Shown: in pieces, positions 51,986-61,738 of the stretch
How positions within the stretch are numbered: position 1 is the first letter of the stretch
How the letters are laid out: each line of letters starts with the position of its first letter
Source of the DNA: JAPULR01 sp965238215
GTDB taxonomy: Bacteria > Chloroflexota > Dehalococcoidia > Lucifugimonadales > GCA-2712585
Direction of reading: 5' to 3'
Length of the DNA: 64,000 nt
NCBI GenBank assembly: GCA_965238215.1
Contig: OZ250180.1
Coordinates: forward strand, 2,108,001 to 2,172,000
Position numbers and translations under genes: made by a program
The notes under the pieces: model-generated
The model's database searches: none
Seen by the model: the letters and a program-made list of their open reading frames with translations, nothing else
Told to the model about the DNA's origin: nothing

Positions 51986-53005
51986 CTAGGGCTCTCCGCC
52001 TCCGTCATGGGCAGCCGCAGGAGTTCCGTCTGCAGGCTTCGACATCCTTCGTGTCTCCCCCAAGATTCCCCCCGGGCGCAGCAGAATCACCCCAACTATC
52101 AAGACCCCAATCATGAAGAACCGGAAGTTGGGGTCGGCGAAGAACCACGGCAAGAACTGAGTGCCCGACCAGATGCCCCACACCACGAAGGCCCCCAGAA
52201 GGGCGCCCTTGTTGTTCCCAGACCCGCCCACCATGAGCATCGCCCAGATGACAAAGGTCGCAAGCAGTGGGTCGAATGTGACCGGTGCAATGAACCGTAT
52301 ATGATGAGCGTACAGCGCCCCGCCGATGCCCATGATTATCGAACCCAGAATGAAGGCCTGCATCTTGAACGAGTAGACGTCTTTGCCGCTGGCCTGCGCC
52401 GCCACTTCATCCTCTCGAATGGCCCGCAAAGCCCGGCCCCAGGGCGAATTGACCGCCCGTTGCACGGCCAGATAGAGCAGCGCCAGCACGACAAACACCA
52501 CTACCAGGAACACGTAGTCGTAGTTCTTGGGAGAGACCAGGTCACCCAGGAATTCGGGTATCCTATACAAGCCCTTTGATCCGTTGGCAATCCACTTCTC
52601 GTTGAGGAACATCAGCCGCACGGCCTCGGCAATACCCAGTGTCGCGATGGCCAGGTAGTCGCCGCTGAGCCGCAGCGTGAGCCGTCCCACCAGGTAAGCA
52701 ACGGTCCCGCATACCAGCGCAACGGCCGCCAATGAAAGAATGAACCAGACGTCGATTCCCCAATCGAGGTAGGGGAGCCCGGCCAGGTTGCCCCCGAAGA
52801 TGAAGTCCTCCACCAGATTGGAGTCCGGCGCGGGCGTGGTCAAGAGCGCGGACGTGTACGCTCCCAACGCAAAGAACCCTGCTATGCCGGCGTTGAACAG
52901 GCCGGTGAATCCCCACTGCAAGTTCAAGCCCAACGAAAAAATTCCGTAGATGCCGACCATGATGAAGAATCCAACCAGGTAGTTCAGAATGCCCGCTATC
53001 TCCAC
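51986..53005 (-). CDS. livM: Branched-chain amino acid-type ABC transporter permease LivM
   Basis: 339 aa, GTG start. About ten hydrophobic segments; the LivM-type stretch LRAIREDEVAAQASGKDV lies in the cytoplasmic loop that contacts the ATPases. It pairs with LivH 16 bp upstream. Last gene of the leftward livGFHM operon. Confidence 0.92.
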   Translation of the reverse strand: MEIAGILNYLVGFFIMVGIYGIFSLGLNLQWGFTGLFNAGIAGFFALGAYTSALLTTPAPDSNLVEDFIFGGNLAGLPYLDWGIDVWFILSLAAVALVCGTVAYLVGRLTLRLSGDYLAIATLGIAEAVRLMFLNEKWIANGSKGLYRIPEFLGDLVSPKNYDYVFLVVVFVVLALLYLAVQRAVNSPWGRALRAIREDEVAAQASGKDVYSFKMQAFILGSIIMGIGGALYAHHIRFIAPVTFDPLLATFVIWAMLMVGGSGNNKGALLGAFVVWGIWSGTQFLPWFFADPNFRFFMIGVLIVGVILLRPGGILGETRRMSKPADGTPAAAHDGGGEP

Positions 53006-53021
53006 TTCGGCCCCTCCATCC

Positions 53022-54077
53022 TCAACGCCCGGAACCCGCCATGGTGAATAGACCCTTGGGTCGTATCAGCAGGACCGCAATCATCATCGCGAAGGCTACC
53101 GCCGGCTTGTAGCTGGGGTTCATCCACTGGGTGGATACTTCCGACGTTACGCCGATGGCAAAGGCCGCCACCAATGCCCCGTAGGGGTTGCCGATGCCCC
53201 CCAGAACTACAGCGGAAAACACGGGTATCAGAAACTTCCAACCCATAATGGGGAGCAGCTGTCCCTGGAACACCGCCAGCAGCACCCCTGCCGTCGCTGC
53301 CAGGGCCGCCCCGATGCCCCAAGTCCACCAGGTGACTCCACGAACGCCGATGCCGCTCACCAAGGCCAGCTCCGGATTGTCCGCCGTCGCACGCATGGCC
53401 TTGCCGATCCGCGTGCGGGTCAATACCAGGTATACCGTCGCTACCAGGACCACGGCCATCAGCGCGATGAAGATGGCATCCGGGGGAATCCGCACGTCCA
53501 TGGGTAGATGAAAGACCTGTTTTGATTCTCGCGGGAAGGTCTCGATGTCCCCACCCCAAATCATCTGAACCAAGCCTCTCAGGGCAATGGCAACTCCCAT
53601 GGAAGCCATTGCAATCACTATGTCGTTGACACCCCTGTCCCTGAGACGACGATAGACGAACCTGTCCAGGAGGATGGCCCCTGCTATGACCGCGAGGGCC
53701 GCCACGGGCAGGGCTATGAGCAGGGTATACCCGAAGGTGAAGGGGCCAAATCCGTCGCTTTGCACGCCGAGCCAGGGAAAGAAGCTAGCCGTGACGAATA
53801 GCGCCACGTAGGCCCCCATGGTCATATAGTCGCCGTGGGCGAAGTTGGCGAAATGGAGAATTCCGTAGATGAGCGTCAGGCCCACTGCGCCCAGGGCTAT
53901 GATCGCCCCCAGGAAGACCCCGTTCACCACCAAGCCCATCTGCACGAACGGCAGCAACCCCACTGCCATCGCGGCAAGAACGATGGCGATGGTAGTGTGC
54001 GCGGGCGTCCAGTGGCGACGAATTTGGCCGGCCAACCTGCCAATGGGGGTCATCTTCACTCCCAACAACTTGGCCAT
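53022..54077 (-). CDS. livH: Branched-chain amino acid-type ABC transporter permease LivH
   Basis: 351 aa with a ~40-residue N-terminal extension before the first membrane segment, longer than usual. The core has GAVGLTLIYGILHFANFAHGD, a LivH signature, and the loop GKAMRATADNPELALVSGI. It starts 3 bp after the LivF stop. Confidence 0.92.
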   Translation of the reverse strand: MAKLLGVKMTPIGRLAGQIRRHWTPAHTTIAIVLAAMAVGLLPFVQMGLVVNGVFLGAIIALGAVGLTLIYGILHFANFAHGDYMTMGAYVALFVTASFFPWLGVQSDGFGPFTFGYTLLIALPVAALAVIAGAILLDRFVYRRLRDRGVNDIVIAMASMGVAIALRGLVQMIWGGDIETFPRESKQVFHLPMDVRIPPDAIFIALMAVVLVATVYLVLTRTRIGKAMRATADNPELALVSGIGVRGVTWWTWGIGAALAATAGVLLAVFQGQLLPIMGWKFLIPVFSAVVLGGIGNPYGALVAAFAIGVTSEVSTQWMNPSYKPAVAFAMMIAVLLIRPKGLFTMAGSGR

Positions 54078-54080
54078 GTC

Positions 54081-54785
54081 TCAGCCGCCCAGGTATAGGC
54101 GGGCTACTTCCGGGTTGTCCAGAAGGGCGCTTCCTTTGTCTTCCAAGCGGTTCTCGCCCGACACGAGGATGTATCCCCTGTTGGATACCGACAGGGTTTG
54201 CCGGGCGTTCTGCTCTACTAGAAGCACCGAAACGCCGCTCCGGTTGATTTCCAGAATTCGATCGAGGACCAGGTCCACCATGACCGGCGCAAGACCGGCG
54301 AAGGGCTCGTCCAGGAGTATCAGCGTCGGGTCCAGCATTAGCGCCCGGGCAATGGCCAGCATCTGCCGCTGCCCGCCGGAAAGGCTTCCCGCTCGTCTCC
54401 GCGGATCCTCCGCCAAGTCGGGGAAGAAGACGAACATCTCCTCGATGCGCCCGTTGAAGTCGTCCCTTCGCAAGAAGGCGCCCATCTCCAGGTTCTCGCG
54501 TATGCTAAGGGAAGGAAACACGTTCCTCGTCTGGGGCACGAAGCAAAGCCCCGTCTTCACTATCGACTCAGGCGGCATGGAAGAAATATCCGTCCCCCGG
54601 AAGTTTACGCTGCCTCCCCATACCTTCACCAACCCCGCCACCGTCTTCATCAGAGTTGACTTGCCGCAGCCGTTGGGCCCGATAATAGTCACTATTTCCC
54701 CCTCCTCCACGGTGAGCGACACACCGTGAAGAATCTCCGTTTGGCCGTAGCCCGCCACTACCTTGGAAACTTCAAGGAGCGCCAC
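54081..54785 (-). CDS. livF: ABC transporter ATP-binding protein LivF
   Basis: 234 aa, GTG start overlapping the LivG 3' end by 14 bp. Walker A GPNGCGKST, signature LSGGQRQML, Walker B ILLDEPFAGL. The small size and order after LivG fit LivF. Confidence 0.92.
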   Translation of the reverse strand: MALLEVSKVVAGYGQTEILHGVSLTVEEGEIVTIIGPNGCGKSTLMKTVAGLVKVWGGSVNFRGTDISSMPPESIVKTGLCFVPQTRNVFPSLSIRENLEMGAFLRRDDFNGRIEEMFVFFPDLAEDPRRRAGSLSGGQRQMLAIARALMLDPTLILLDEPFAGLAPVMVDLVLDRILEINRSGVSVLLVEQNARQTLSVSNRGYILVSGENRLEDKGSALLDNPEVARLYLGG

Positions 54786-55560
54786 GGGTCAACCCTCCCA
54801 GGTAGGCTTCCATAACCAGCGGATTGCTCTGAATTTCCCTGGGCGTCCCCTTGGCAATGGGCGCGCCGTTGGCCATGACGATGATGGGGTCGCACATGGC
54901 CATTACAAAGCCCATATCGTGTTCGATAATCACAAAGGTTATGTTCTGCTCGGTACTGGCCAAGAGGATGCTCTTGGATATGCTCCGGAGCAGGGTACGG
55001 TTGACGCCTGCCCCAGGTTCGTCCAGCAGTACCATCTTGGGTTCGGCCATCAGGGTGCGGCCCAGTTCCAGCAGCTTCTTCTGACCTCCGGAGAGGGTCC
55101 CCGCGTATTCGTCAGCCAGGTGGGAAAGGGTCAACATCTCCAGCACTTCCCTTGCCTGGGCCTCGATGCGGCGCTCCTCCCGCGCAACCCTTCCAGGCCG
55201 GAACCACGACGCCCACAGCTTCTCTCCCATCTGCCGCGCCGGCACCAGCATGAGATTCTCCATGACCGTCATCCGCTGCATCTCCCGGGGAATCTGGAAG
55301 GTACGCACCAGTCCCAGACGGAAGGTTTCGTGCATGCCCCTGCCCTCGATGCGCCGGCCCTCGAAGGCGATGTTTCCGCTGGTGGGGCGCATGAACCCGG
55401 ATACCACGTTGAACAGGGTTGTCTTTCCCGCACCGTTGGGCCCGATTATGCCCGTTATGTGGCCGGGATCGATCTCCAAGCTGCAATGGTCCAGCGCCCG
55501 CACGCCGCCGAAATCCTTCACCAGGTCATGCACTTCCAGAATTGGCGCTGAATCTGCCAA
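54772..55560 (-). CDS. livG: ABC transporter ATP-binding protein LivG
   Basis: 262 aa if started at the TTG at 55560, which gives the usual family length (~255). A longer in-frame reading reaches 55764 but its extra ~68 residues do not look like LivG. Walker A GPNGAGKTT, signature LSGGQKKLL, Walker B VLLDEPGAGVN. First gene of the livGFHM operon and divergent from the ketopantoate reductase homolog. The start codon is the uncertain part. Confidence 0.88.
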   Translation of the reverse strand: MADSAPILEVHDLVKDFGGVRALDHCSLEIDPGHITGIIGPNGAGKTTLFNVVSGFMRPTSGNIAFEGRRIEGRGMHETFRLGLVRTFQIPREMQRMTVMENLMLVPARQMGEKLWASWFRPGRVAREERRIEAQAREVLEMLTLSHLADEYAGTLSGGQKKLLELGRTLMAEPKMVLLDEPGAGVNRTLLRSISKSILLASTEQNITFVIIEHDMGFVMAMCDPIIVMANGAPIAKGTPREIQSNPLVMEAYLGGLTRGAP

Positions 55561-55766
55561 GCCGCTGCAGCCATCCTTACAACTTGGAATTTTCCAAACT
55601 CTAACATATACATAAACAATGCCGTCAATCAGGGCGTTGGGATTACGCCCAGGCTTCATGAGAATCTTTTCGGCTTGACCGTACCTGTCAGGCAGATACA
55701 TAATCCAATCGTCATCCTCACCCCATTGTATATTGGGAAACCTGCACAGACGGGAAAGGAGCATTC

Positions 55767-56777
55767 ATGAACATCACCGTTTACGGCGCGGGAGCCATCG
55801 GAGGAATCACCGGCGCAAAAGTGGCCATGGCGGGCCATAACGTGACCTTCGTTGACAAGGTCCCGGAACACGTGGACCTCATCAACCGGCAGGGCCTACT
55901 GGTGACCGGCGTCAGCGAGGAACGAGTGCGTGCGCCCGCCATGCTGCCTGACGATATGCAAGGCGATCTGGAGACCGTGTTTCTCTGCGTCAAGGCCCAG
56001 GACACCGCCGCCTCCATGGAAACTCTGATGCCTCACGTCGGCCCTGAAACGACAGTGGTCTCCCTACAGAATGGCCTCAACGAAGAACTCATTGCGAGCA
56101 TGATCGGCGCACATCGAACCGTGGGATGCCTGGTCAATTGGGGCGGCGACTACATCGAGCCGGGGCATATTCTCTACGGCGGCGACGGCCCCATGCGCAT
56201 CGGCGAATTGGACGGTTCCACCACCGAAAGAATCGTGGAGCTTCAAAAAGTCCTGGACAACGTGGCCGAAACCACAATCACGCCCAACATCTTCGGGCAT
56301 CTGTGGTCTAAGGTAATCTGGGGTTGCTTCTACATAGGCAACGCCCTGGGAACCTCCACCACCGTGGACATGCTGCGGGCAGAAAGAAACCGCCCCGTCC
56401 TGCTGGCCCTGTTCAAGGAAGGCGTGGAGGTGGCCGAGGCGGACGGCGTCACCCTGGAAACCCTGTCGGAGCATCGCTTCAATCCGCCTGAACTAGTGCG
56501 CTCCGATCCCGAGGTGGCCCTGCCCCACTTCGATCTGATGGCCGATTGCTTCGAAGGGCACGTGAAAGTCTACTCCGGCCCCTGGCGAGACGTGGCAGTG
56601 CGAAAGCGCCCCACCGAGGTCGACTATATCATCGGCCCCATCGTCCAGAAGGGCGCGGAGCACGGCGTGCCCACACCGTTGAACGACAGGCTGGTGGAAC
56701 TAATCAAGGAGATCGAGCGGGGCGAACGGGTGCAGGACGACGCTAACCTGCTGGAGTTGGAACCGTTGCTCCCCTGA
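55767..56777 (+). CDS. Ketopantoate reductase family protein (ApbA/PanE)
   Basis: 336 aa. N-terminal NADP motif GAGAIGG (8-14), CVKAQDT and LQNGLNEE in the first domain, and LWSKVIWGCFYIGNALGTST with the catalytic lysine at the start of the helical domain. PanE reduces 2-dehydropantoate to pantoate for CoA synthesis, but the family is broad and no other pan gene is adjacent. Confidence 0.85.
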   Translation: MNITVYGAGAIGGITGAKVAMAGHNVTFVDKVPEHVDLINRQGLLVTGVSEERVRAPAMLPDDMQGDLETVFLCVKAQDTAASMETLMPHVGPETTVVSLQNGLNEELIASMIGAHRTVGCLVNWGGDYIEPGHILYGGDGPMRIGELDGSTTERIVELQKVLDNVAETTITPNIFGHLWSKVIWGCFYIGNALGTSTTVDMLRAERNRPVLLALFKEGVEVAEADGVTLETLSEHRFNPPELVRSDPEVALPHFDLMADCFEGHVKVYSGPWRDVAVRKRPTEVDYIIGPIVQKGAEHGVPTPLNDRLVELIKEIERGERVQDDANLLELEPLLP

Positions 56778-56877
56778 CCCGGTGATGGAGTGGCGTACCT
56801 CTTATGTACGCCTGTTCGTGTATAATGGCTTATAGGTGGGCCACACTGAATGAGTCCACGCCGGCAGGAGGTCTCCC

Positions 56878-57231
56878 TTGACAACTGGAACGGACTATAG
56901 GACTGCGGCGGCGCAACTGTTAGAGCAGGCGAACGTGGAATTGGATCGTGGGGACACAAGGCAGGCGTCGGAGAAGGGCTGGAGCGCGGCGGCCCAGGCG
57001 GTGAAGGCTGTCGCACAAGGCAGGGGCTGGGAGCATAACACCCACGGAGACTTATTTCGCGTCGTTAGACTACTGGCGGTAGAACCCGGCAAGGCCGAGC
57101 TAACCCGTTTGTTTGGAAGAGCCAACATCCTGCATGTGAATTTTTATGAGAATTGGCTCACTTCGGCGGACGTAAGGGGGGACTTGGTCGACGTGATCCG
57201 CTTCGTGGCGCTGATGGCTGAGGTGGACTAG
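56878..57231 (+). CDS. PaREP1-like (HEPN-superfamily) protein
   Basis: 117 aa, TTG start with AGGAGG 6 nt upstream. The core GDTRQASEKGWSAAAQAVKA, then RGWEHNTHGDL and LHVNFYENW, matches the protein at 30480 and the PaREP1 family. Small and helical; function unknown. No MNT partner is adjacent. Confidence 0.75.
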   Translation: MTTGTDYRTAAAQLLEQANVELDRGDTRQASEKGWSAAAQAVKAVAQGRGWEHNTHGDLFRVVRLLAVEPGKAELTRLFGRANILHVNFYENWLTSADVRGDLVDVIRFVALMAEVD

Positions 57232-57282
57232 CACGGCGAGAGCCTTTTCCTGAAATTTTAACTGCTGGTCCCCTAACACGAC

Positions 57283-57903
57283 ATGGACAGAAATAGTCTT
57301 CTTCAAGCCCTCCTCTGGGCCATTTCCTTTGTCGTGGTATTCATAGCCGCTATATCGATCAACATGTGGTTGACAGACGACGGATTTGGCGAGTCCGCTA
57401 GTACCTTCCAGGTAATAGTCACTGCCGTAGCCATATTCATAGCCGCCGTTTTTGCCCTCTTTAAGCTCCAGATATTCAGAGTCTTTGCGCCCCACTTGAC
57501 AATCTCGCAGAAAGTTTCCCACAGGCCCATCGGGGAAAGCTATGTGCACATAGATGCATCCGCAACCCTGCGAAACAGTTCCAAGGTTAAGATAGAACTG
57601 CGCAAAGGGCTCTTCCTTCTCCAACAAATCTCGCCAGTGGATGACCAGGAGGTCGAGAGTCTCTATGCCCAGGTTTTCGTAGACAAGGAAATTGATGACA
57701 TACTTTGGCCCACCCTGTATGAAGTAAACCGCACCTGGGACAAGAATGCTTTAATCATTGAGCCAGGCGAAATCCATCAAGAAGTATGCGAATTCATCGT
57801 GACCACGGGCGTTGAGTCTGTTCTCATCTATACGTACTTCTCCGATCCCTACTCTTCAAACCCTAAGGGTTGGCACTCCACCACAATCCATGATATCTCG
57901 TGA
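57283..57903 (+). CDS. Hypothetical membrane-anchored protein
   Basis: 206 aa with two N-terminal membrane segments (about 8-28 and 44-64), then a ~130-residue soluble domain that is beta-rich, with alternating hydrophobics and ending STTIHDIS. No family recognised. Its composition is a little more AT-rich than the flanking genes. It starts 51 bp after the PaREP1-like gene. Confidence 0.65.
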   Translation: MDRNSLLQALLWAISFVVVFIAAISINMWLTDDGFGESASTFQVIVTAVAIFIAAVFALFKLQIFRVFAPHLTISQKVSHRPIGESYVHIDASATLRNSSKVKIELRKGLFLLQQISPVDDQEVESLYAQVFVDKEIDDILWPTLYEVNRTWDKNALIIEPGEIHQEVCEFIVTTGVESVLIYTYFSDPYSSNPKGWHSTTIHDIS

Positions 57904-57953
57904 TATAATCCAACCATTGGACGCAGAGTCCATAACCTAGGAGGCCCTAAAGT

Positions 57954-58139
57954 ATGTCGTCTGAAAACATTCGCGGCAAGGATGGAAAGAAGTCTCGGAT
58001 GGAACCGAAAGCGCGACCTGCCATAATCCGCGCTGTTGATATGCCGCCGGTGGTATATGGCGTCCCTCCAAAGCAAGTCCCGGCTAGAACTCTAAGGCCG
58101 CGTAAGCCGCCGGGTCCCACGCCATCCAAGAAATCTTAG
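57954..58139 (+). CDS. Small basic Pro-rich protein, 61 aa
   Basis: Starts MSSENIRGKDGKKSRMEPKA after a strong AGGAGG site and ends PGPTPSKKS. Rich in Lys, Arg and Pro with no membrane segment, so probably disordered. The gene is 15 bp from the amidohydrolase start in the same direction and probably cotranscribed. Function unknown. Confidence 0.55.
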   Translation: MSSENIRGKDGKKSRMEPKARPAIIRAVDMPPVVYGVPPKQVPARTLRPRKPPGPTPSKKS

Positions 58140-58154
58140 CCGCAGGAGAAAAAC

Positions 58155-59282
58155 ATGCCTGACTACAAACTCATCTCAGCGGACTCTCACGTCTTTGAAC
58201 CCCGAGACATGTGGGTTGACTACATCGACTCACAATTCCGAGACCGCGCCCCCCGCATCGTCACCAACCCCAACGGCCTGGAGGGCGACTTTTTCGTCAT
58301 GCCGGGCCAGGAGCCGGAAAAGGTCGGCGGCGGGTTTACTGCCGGAGCCACCCCGGAGGAACTGAAGAAGTTTCTGGAAACGGCCTCCGTGGAGGAAAGT
58401 TGTCCCCTGGGAGCCTACATCCCGGAGGAGCGTCTCAAGGAATTGGAGGTCGACGGCGTTGAGGCGGAGATCCTTTACACTACACTAGGGTTCCGCCTCT
58501 TTCGTCTCACCGACGCCCCCTTCCAGCAGGCCTTATTCCGCGCCTACAACACCTGGATTTCCGAATACTGCTCCTACGACCCGAAGACTATGATCGGCCT
58601 CGGTCTAATTTCCCTGCTTGACGTGAGCGAAGGGGTGAAGGAGCTTTACCGGTGCTCTGAGCTTGGCCTGCGCGGCGCCCTTATCATGGCCTCGCCTCCC
58701 GACCCTATCACCTATGCTGACCCCGAATTCGAACCCTTCTGGGCGGCGGCCGCTGAACTCGACATGCCCATCAGCCTCCACATCCTAACCGGCCACGGCC
58801 CGGAAAGCCGTGTCGTCGGCAGATTCAAGAAAAACCACTATCTTCGCGCTATCAGCCTCATCCACGAGGTCCAGCGCTCTTTCGCGGAGATAATGTTCTC
58901 CGGCGCCTTGGTGAGACACCCAAGCCTTCGCTTAGTCTCCGCCGAAAACGACATCGGCTGGGTGCCCCACTTCCTCTACCGCGCTGACCACTTCTACGAA
59001 AAGCACGGCTTCAGCAACCCCACAGAGCTCAAAATGCCCCCCAGTGATTACGCGAGACGCCAGCTCTTCGTCACCTACATGGACGATCCCATCGGTCTGC
59101 AACTGGCCGACTACTATGGCAAGGACAACTTCGCCTGGGCCAGCGACTACCCCCACGCCCTGTCAACCTTCCCCAACTCGCATAAGATTGTGGACGAAAA
59201 CTTTACCGGCGTGTCGGAGGACATAAAGAAGAAGGTCACCCGCGACAACGTCATCAAGCTCTACCACATGGAGCTAAATTAA
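58155..59282 (+). CDS. Amidohydrolase family protein (amidohydrolase_2)
   Basis: 375 aa. N-terminal ISADSHVFEP holds the metal-binding DxH. SLHILTGHG supplies a further histidine, and the C-terminal ASDYPHALSTFP the acid/base region. TIM-barrel hydrolase or decarboxylase with unknown substrate. It is more distant from the other two amidohydrolases of the window than they are from each other. It is followed after 35 bp by a second amidohydrolase gene. Confidence 0.88.
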   Translation: MPDYKLISADSHVFEPRDMWVDYIDSQFRDRAPRIVTNPNGLEGDFFVMPGQEPEKVGGGFTAGATPEELKKFLETASVEESCPLGAYIPEERLKELEVDGVEAEILYTTLGFRLFRLTDAPFQQALFRAYNTWISEYCSYDPKTMIGLGLISLLDVSEGVKELYRCSELGLRGALIMASPPDPITYADPEFEPFWAAAAELDMPISLHILTGHGPESRVVGRFKKNHYLRAISLIHEVQRSFAEIMFSGALVRHPSLRLVSAENDIGWVPHFLYRADHFYEKHGFSNPTELKMPPSDYARRQLFVTYMDDPIGLQLADYYGKDNFAWASDYPHALSTFPNSHKIVDENFTGVSEDIKKKVTRDNVIKLYHMELN

Positions 59283-59317
59283 ACTAGACCCAACACCCAA
59301 AGAGGGAGGTACTTACC

Positions 59318-60448
59318 ATGCGAAACGGTTTTAAAGTTATAGACGCGGACGCCCATTTCTACGAGCCCGGCGACATCTGGGACAGCTACGTCGAGCCCGC
59401 CTACCGGGACCGACGCCCCATCGTCACACAGGTCCACGGCAAGGCCATCCTGGAGTACGAGGGTGCGGAGACGATGAACGCCCTCAAATCCAAGAACCTA
59501 TTCTCTATGATGGACGACAAGTTCGGCCACGCCTTCAGGGATAGCTGGAGCCTGGAGAGCCGCCTAATAGACATGGACACGGAGGGCTGGGACATTCAGG
59601 TCTGCCTGCCCACCAATGGCGCCGCCGCGCCCTCGTATAAGGAGCCGGACCTCTCTGCCGCCCTCTGCCGCGCCTACAACAACTGGGCCTACGACTTTTG
59701 CAGCGGCGACCCCGGGCGCATAAAGTTTGCCGCCGTCGTAACCGGCCAGGACCCTCAGCAGATGCTCAACGAGACTCGTCGTGCCGTCGCGGAACTTGGC
59801 GCAGTATCCATATTCCTGCCTTCCGCCATCCCGGAGAAGATGTGGCACCATCCGGACTATTCTCCGGTCTGGCAGGCCGCTCAAGAACTGGAAGTGCCCC
59901 TGGCCGTTCACGGCGAAAGCAGCGCCAGCGGAGCGCCCTCGACCAACGCGCGTTACGCTCCCCTGGACGGGGCCTTTATTGCACTCAGTGAGACTATCGG
60001 ATTCCCCTTCGAGAACATGATCAACCTGGGCCACTTCATGTACAGTGGCATCCTGGACCGCTTTCCCGACCTGAAGCTGCTCATCCTGGAGGCCAACTCC
60101 GGCTGGGTGCCCTTCTGGCTGAACCGGTTGGAGAAGTATTGCGAAGGACGGCAGTCCGTATTCTTCGACGAGCACCCGTTGAACCTGACGCCCCAGGAGT
60201 ATTTCCTGCGGCAGTGCGCCGTGGCCGCTGACGCCGACGAACCGTCCATCAAGTACGTGGTGGACTACATCGGTGACGACAACATCGTGTTCAACACGGA
60301 CTATCCCCACCCCGACGCCCCGGCGACGAATGAACCGCTGGCAAACATGATGGTGCAGCCCCTTTCGGATGACACCAAGCGGAAGATCCTCTGGGACAAC
60401 TCGGTCAAGATTTACGGGGAGCGGCTAACCCAAGGCACAGCCGTCTAA
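59318..60448 (+). CDS. Amidohydrolase family protein (amidohydrolase_2), close paralog of the 21292 gene
   Basis: 376 aa. VIDADAHFYEP at the N-terminus, AVHGES near 195 and NTDYPHPDAP near the C-terminus mark the family. It aligns along its length with the protein at 21292 (shared W..YVEP, DRRPI, IALSETIGFPFENMI-type segments). The preceding amidohydrolase gene is 35 bp upstream with a GAGGGAGG site between, so both probably share one transcript and may form a pathway or heteromer. Confidence 0.88.
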   Translation: MRNGFKVIDADAHFYEPGDIWDSYVEPAYRDRRPIVTQVHGKAILEYEGAETMNALKSKNLFSMMDDKFGHAFRDSWSLESRLIDMDTEGWDIQVCLPTNGAAAPSYKEPDLSAALCRAYNNWAYDFCSGDPGRIKFAAVVTGQDPQQMLNETRRAVAELGAVSIFLPSAIPEKMWHHPDYSPVWQAAQELEVPLAVHGESSASGAPSTNARYAPLDGAFIALSETIGFPFENMINLGHFMYSGILDRFPDLKLLILEANSGWVPFWLNRLEKYCEGRQSVFFDEHPLNLTPQEYFLRQCAVAADADEPSIKYVVDYIGDDNIVFNTDYPHPDAPATNEPLANMMVQPLSDDTKRKILWDNSVKIYGERLTQGTAV

Positions 60449-60479
60449 ATTCTCACGTCCTAGAACGGAAGTAACTACC

Positions 60480-60510
60480 AAAGGGCGTCCACGTGGGCGC
60501 CCTTTATCGT
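60480..60510 (+). terminator. Terminator after the amidohydrolase pair
   Basis: 8-bp stem AAAGGGCG / CGCCCTTT around a short loop, then ATCGTTG. The T-run is formed partly by the stem's own end. Confidence 0.65.
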
Positions 60511-60553
60511 TGTCATCACCCCGACGTCACCAGACCTCGACATGGGTGAGGGG

Positions 60554-61738
60554 TCAGGTAGCCTGCATTAGGATGCCGTGGAGGTGAAGGAAGAGCTTTC
60601 GCAGCTCTTTGGCGGTGTCCCAGAGGCCCAGCCGGATCTCCGGCGTTACGTGGTCGAAGAGGCCGAATTCCGTGTATCGTACGTTGCCGCGGTTGGCGAG
60701 AGCGTCCCGTAAGCGACGGGACTCGAAGGCCGGAACCAGCTTGTCCTCGCGGTCGTGCATGATGAGCAGCTGGGCCTGCAAGTCGTCGATGTACTGGCTG
60801 GGGGATATCCTGTCGCCTCGTTCGAGGGTTGCGGCGGGCATTCGGGAGCGGTAGGCGTCGGCTTCTTCCCTGGAAACGCCCATTAAGAGGGTATGCACCG
60901 CTTTAGCTTCGGCGGAGAAGTTATCGATGGCGTCCTGCGGAATGGATGTGCCCTCGTTGAAGCCGTCTTGGAGCAAGCGGCGCTCATTCTCCGGCAGGTC
61001 TTCGGTCATGTGGGTAACGTAGACCTCGCGCGAGAGCTTGTCGGGCTGCCAGAGTTGGACGTCGTCGCCGTAGATGCGGGTCTGAGAGGTGATGGCGGTC
61101 AGGAGGTCGGGCAGGTGGAAGTAGGGGCCGAAGGCGTTGACGAAAGCCACCTGTTGACGTATGGGTTCCTGGGCGGCGGCCATGATGCTGTAGCTGGCGC
61201 CCACGCAGAAGCCGCCAATGCCCACCCGCGAGGGGTCGATGAATTCCTGGCTGGAAAGAAATTGGTAGGCGGCCACCAGGTTATGGATATCTTCGGGTTC
61301 CATACGGCCCTCGGCCATGATGGGGGACCAGTAGAACATAGTGGCCATGTTGGAGCGGGCGAGGGCTTCGCCAAGACGGACGACTCTAGGGTCGTCAGCG
61401 CCGGCGGGAGAGACGCCGAGGAAGAGCACCACGGCGGCGAAGGGGCCTTCGCCGGGCGGACGGTAGAGGTCGCCGATGCCTGCGCCGTAGGGGATGGGGA
61501 AGGACACTCGCTCCCTAGTGGGGGCCGGGGTGAACCACTCCAGGGGTTTGATGGGCGCGTCGAAAACGTGGGGGATGAACATGGCGGCTTTCATTGAGGC
61601 TCTGCCCTGGTGGGACGCGCCCAGGAAGATGATGAAGACGATGACCAGGAGAAAAGCGGCTTGGGCCGCCCGCTTGACGAAAAGGACGATTCGGTTTCTT
61701 TTCCCCGGCTTGCCTGCCGGGCCGGTCGGTTCATTCAT
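60554..61738 (-). CDS. Membrane-anchored dienelactone-hydrolase-like alpha/beta hydrolase
   Basis: 394 aa. One N-terminal membrane segment (about 24-41) anchors an alpha/beta-hydrolase domain. The nucleophile elbow is GIGGFCVGAS with Cys at 178, as in dienelactone hydrolases. The acid is probably in MHDREDKLVP and the histidine in FGLFDHVTPE. Ester or lactone substrate unknown. Its start overlaps the TlpA-like gene by 8 bp. Confidence 0.8.
   Translation of the reverse strand: MNEPTGPAGKPGKRNRIVLFVKRAAQAAFLLVIVFIIFLGASHQGRASMKAAMFIPHVFDAPIKPLEWFTPAPTRERVSFPIPYGAGIGDLYRPPGEGPFAAVVLFLGVSPAGADDPRVVRLGEALARSNMATMFYWSPIMAEGRMEPEDIHNLVAAYQFLSSQEFIDPSRVGIGGFCVGASYSIMAAAQEPIRQQVAFVNAFGPYFHLPDLLTAITSQTRIYGDDVQLWQPDKLSREVYVTHMTEDLPENERRLLQDGFNEGTSIPQDAIDNFSAEAKAVHTLLMGVSREEADAYRSRMPAATLERGDRISPSQYIDDLQAQLLIMHDREDKLVPAFESRRLRDALANRGNVRYTEFGLFDHVTPEIRLGLWDTAKELRKLFLHLHGILMQAT

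Noticed and set aside
55561..55764. N-terminal extension of LivG
   Set aside because: It would add ~68 residues not typical of LivG and would nearly abut the divergent gene at 55767; TTG at 55560 gives the usual length, though this start is not certain.
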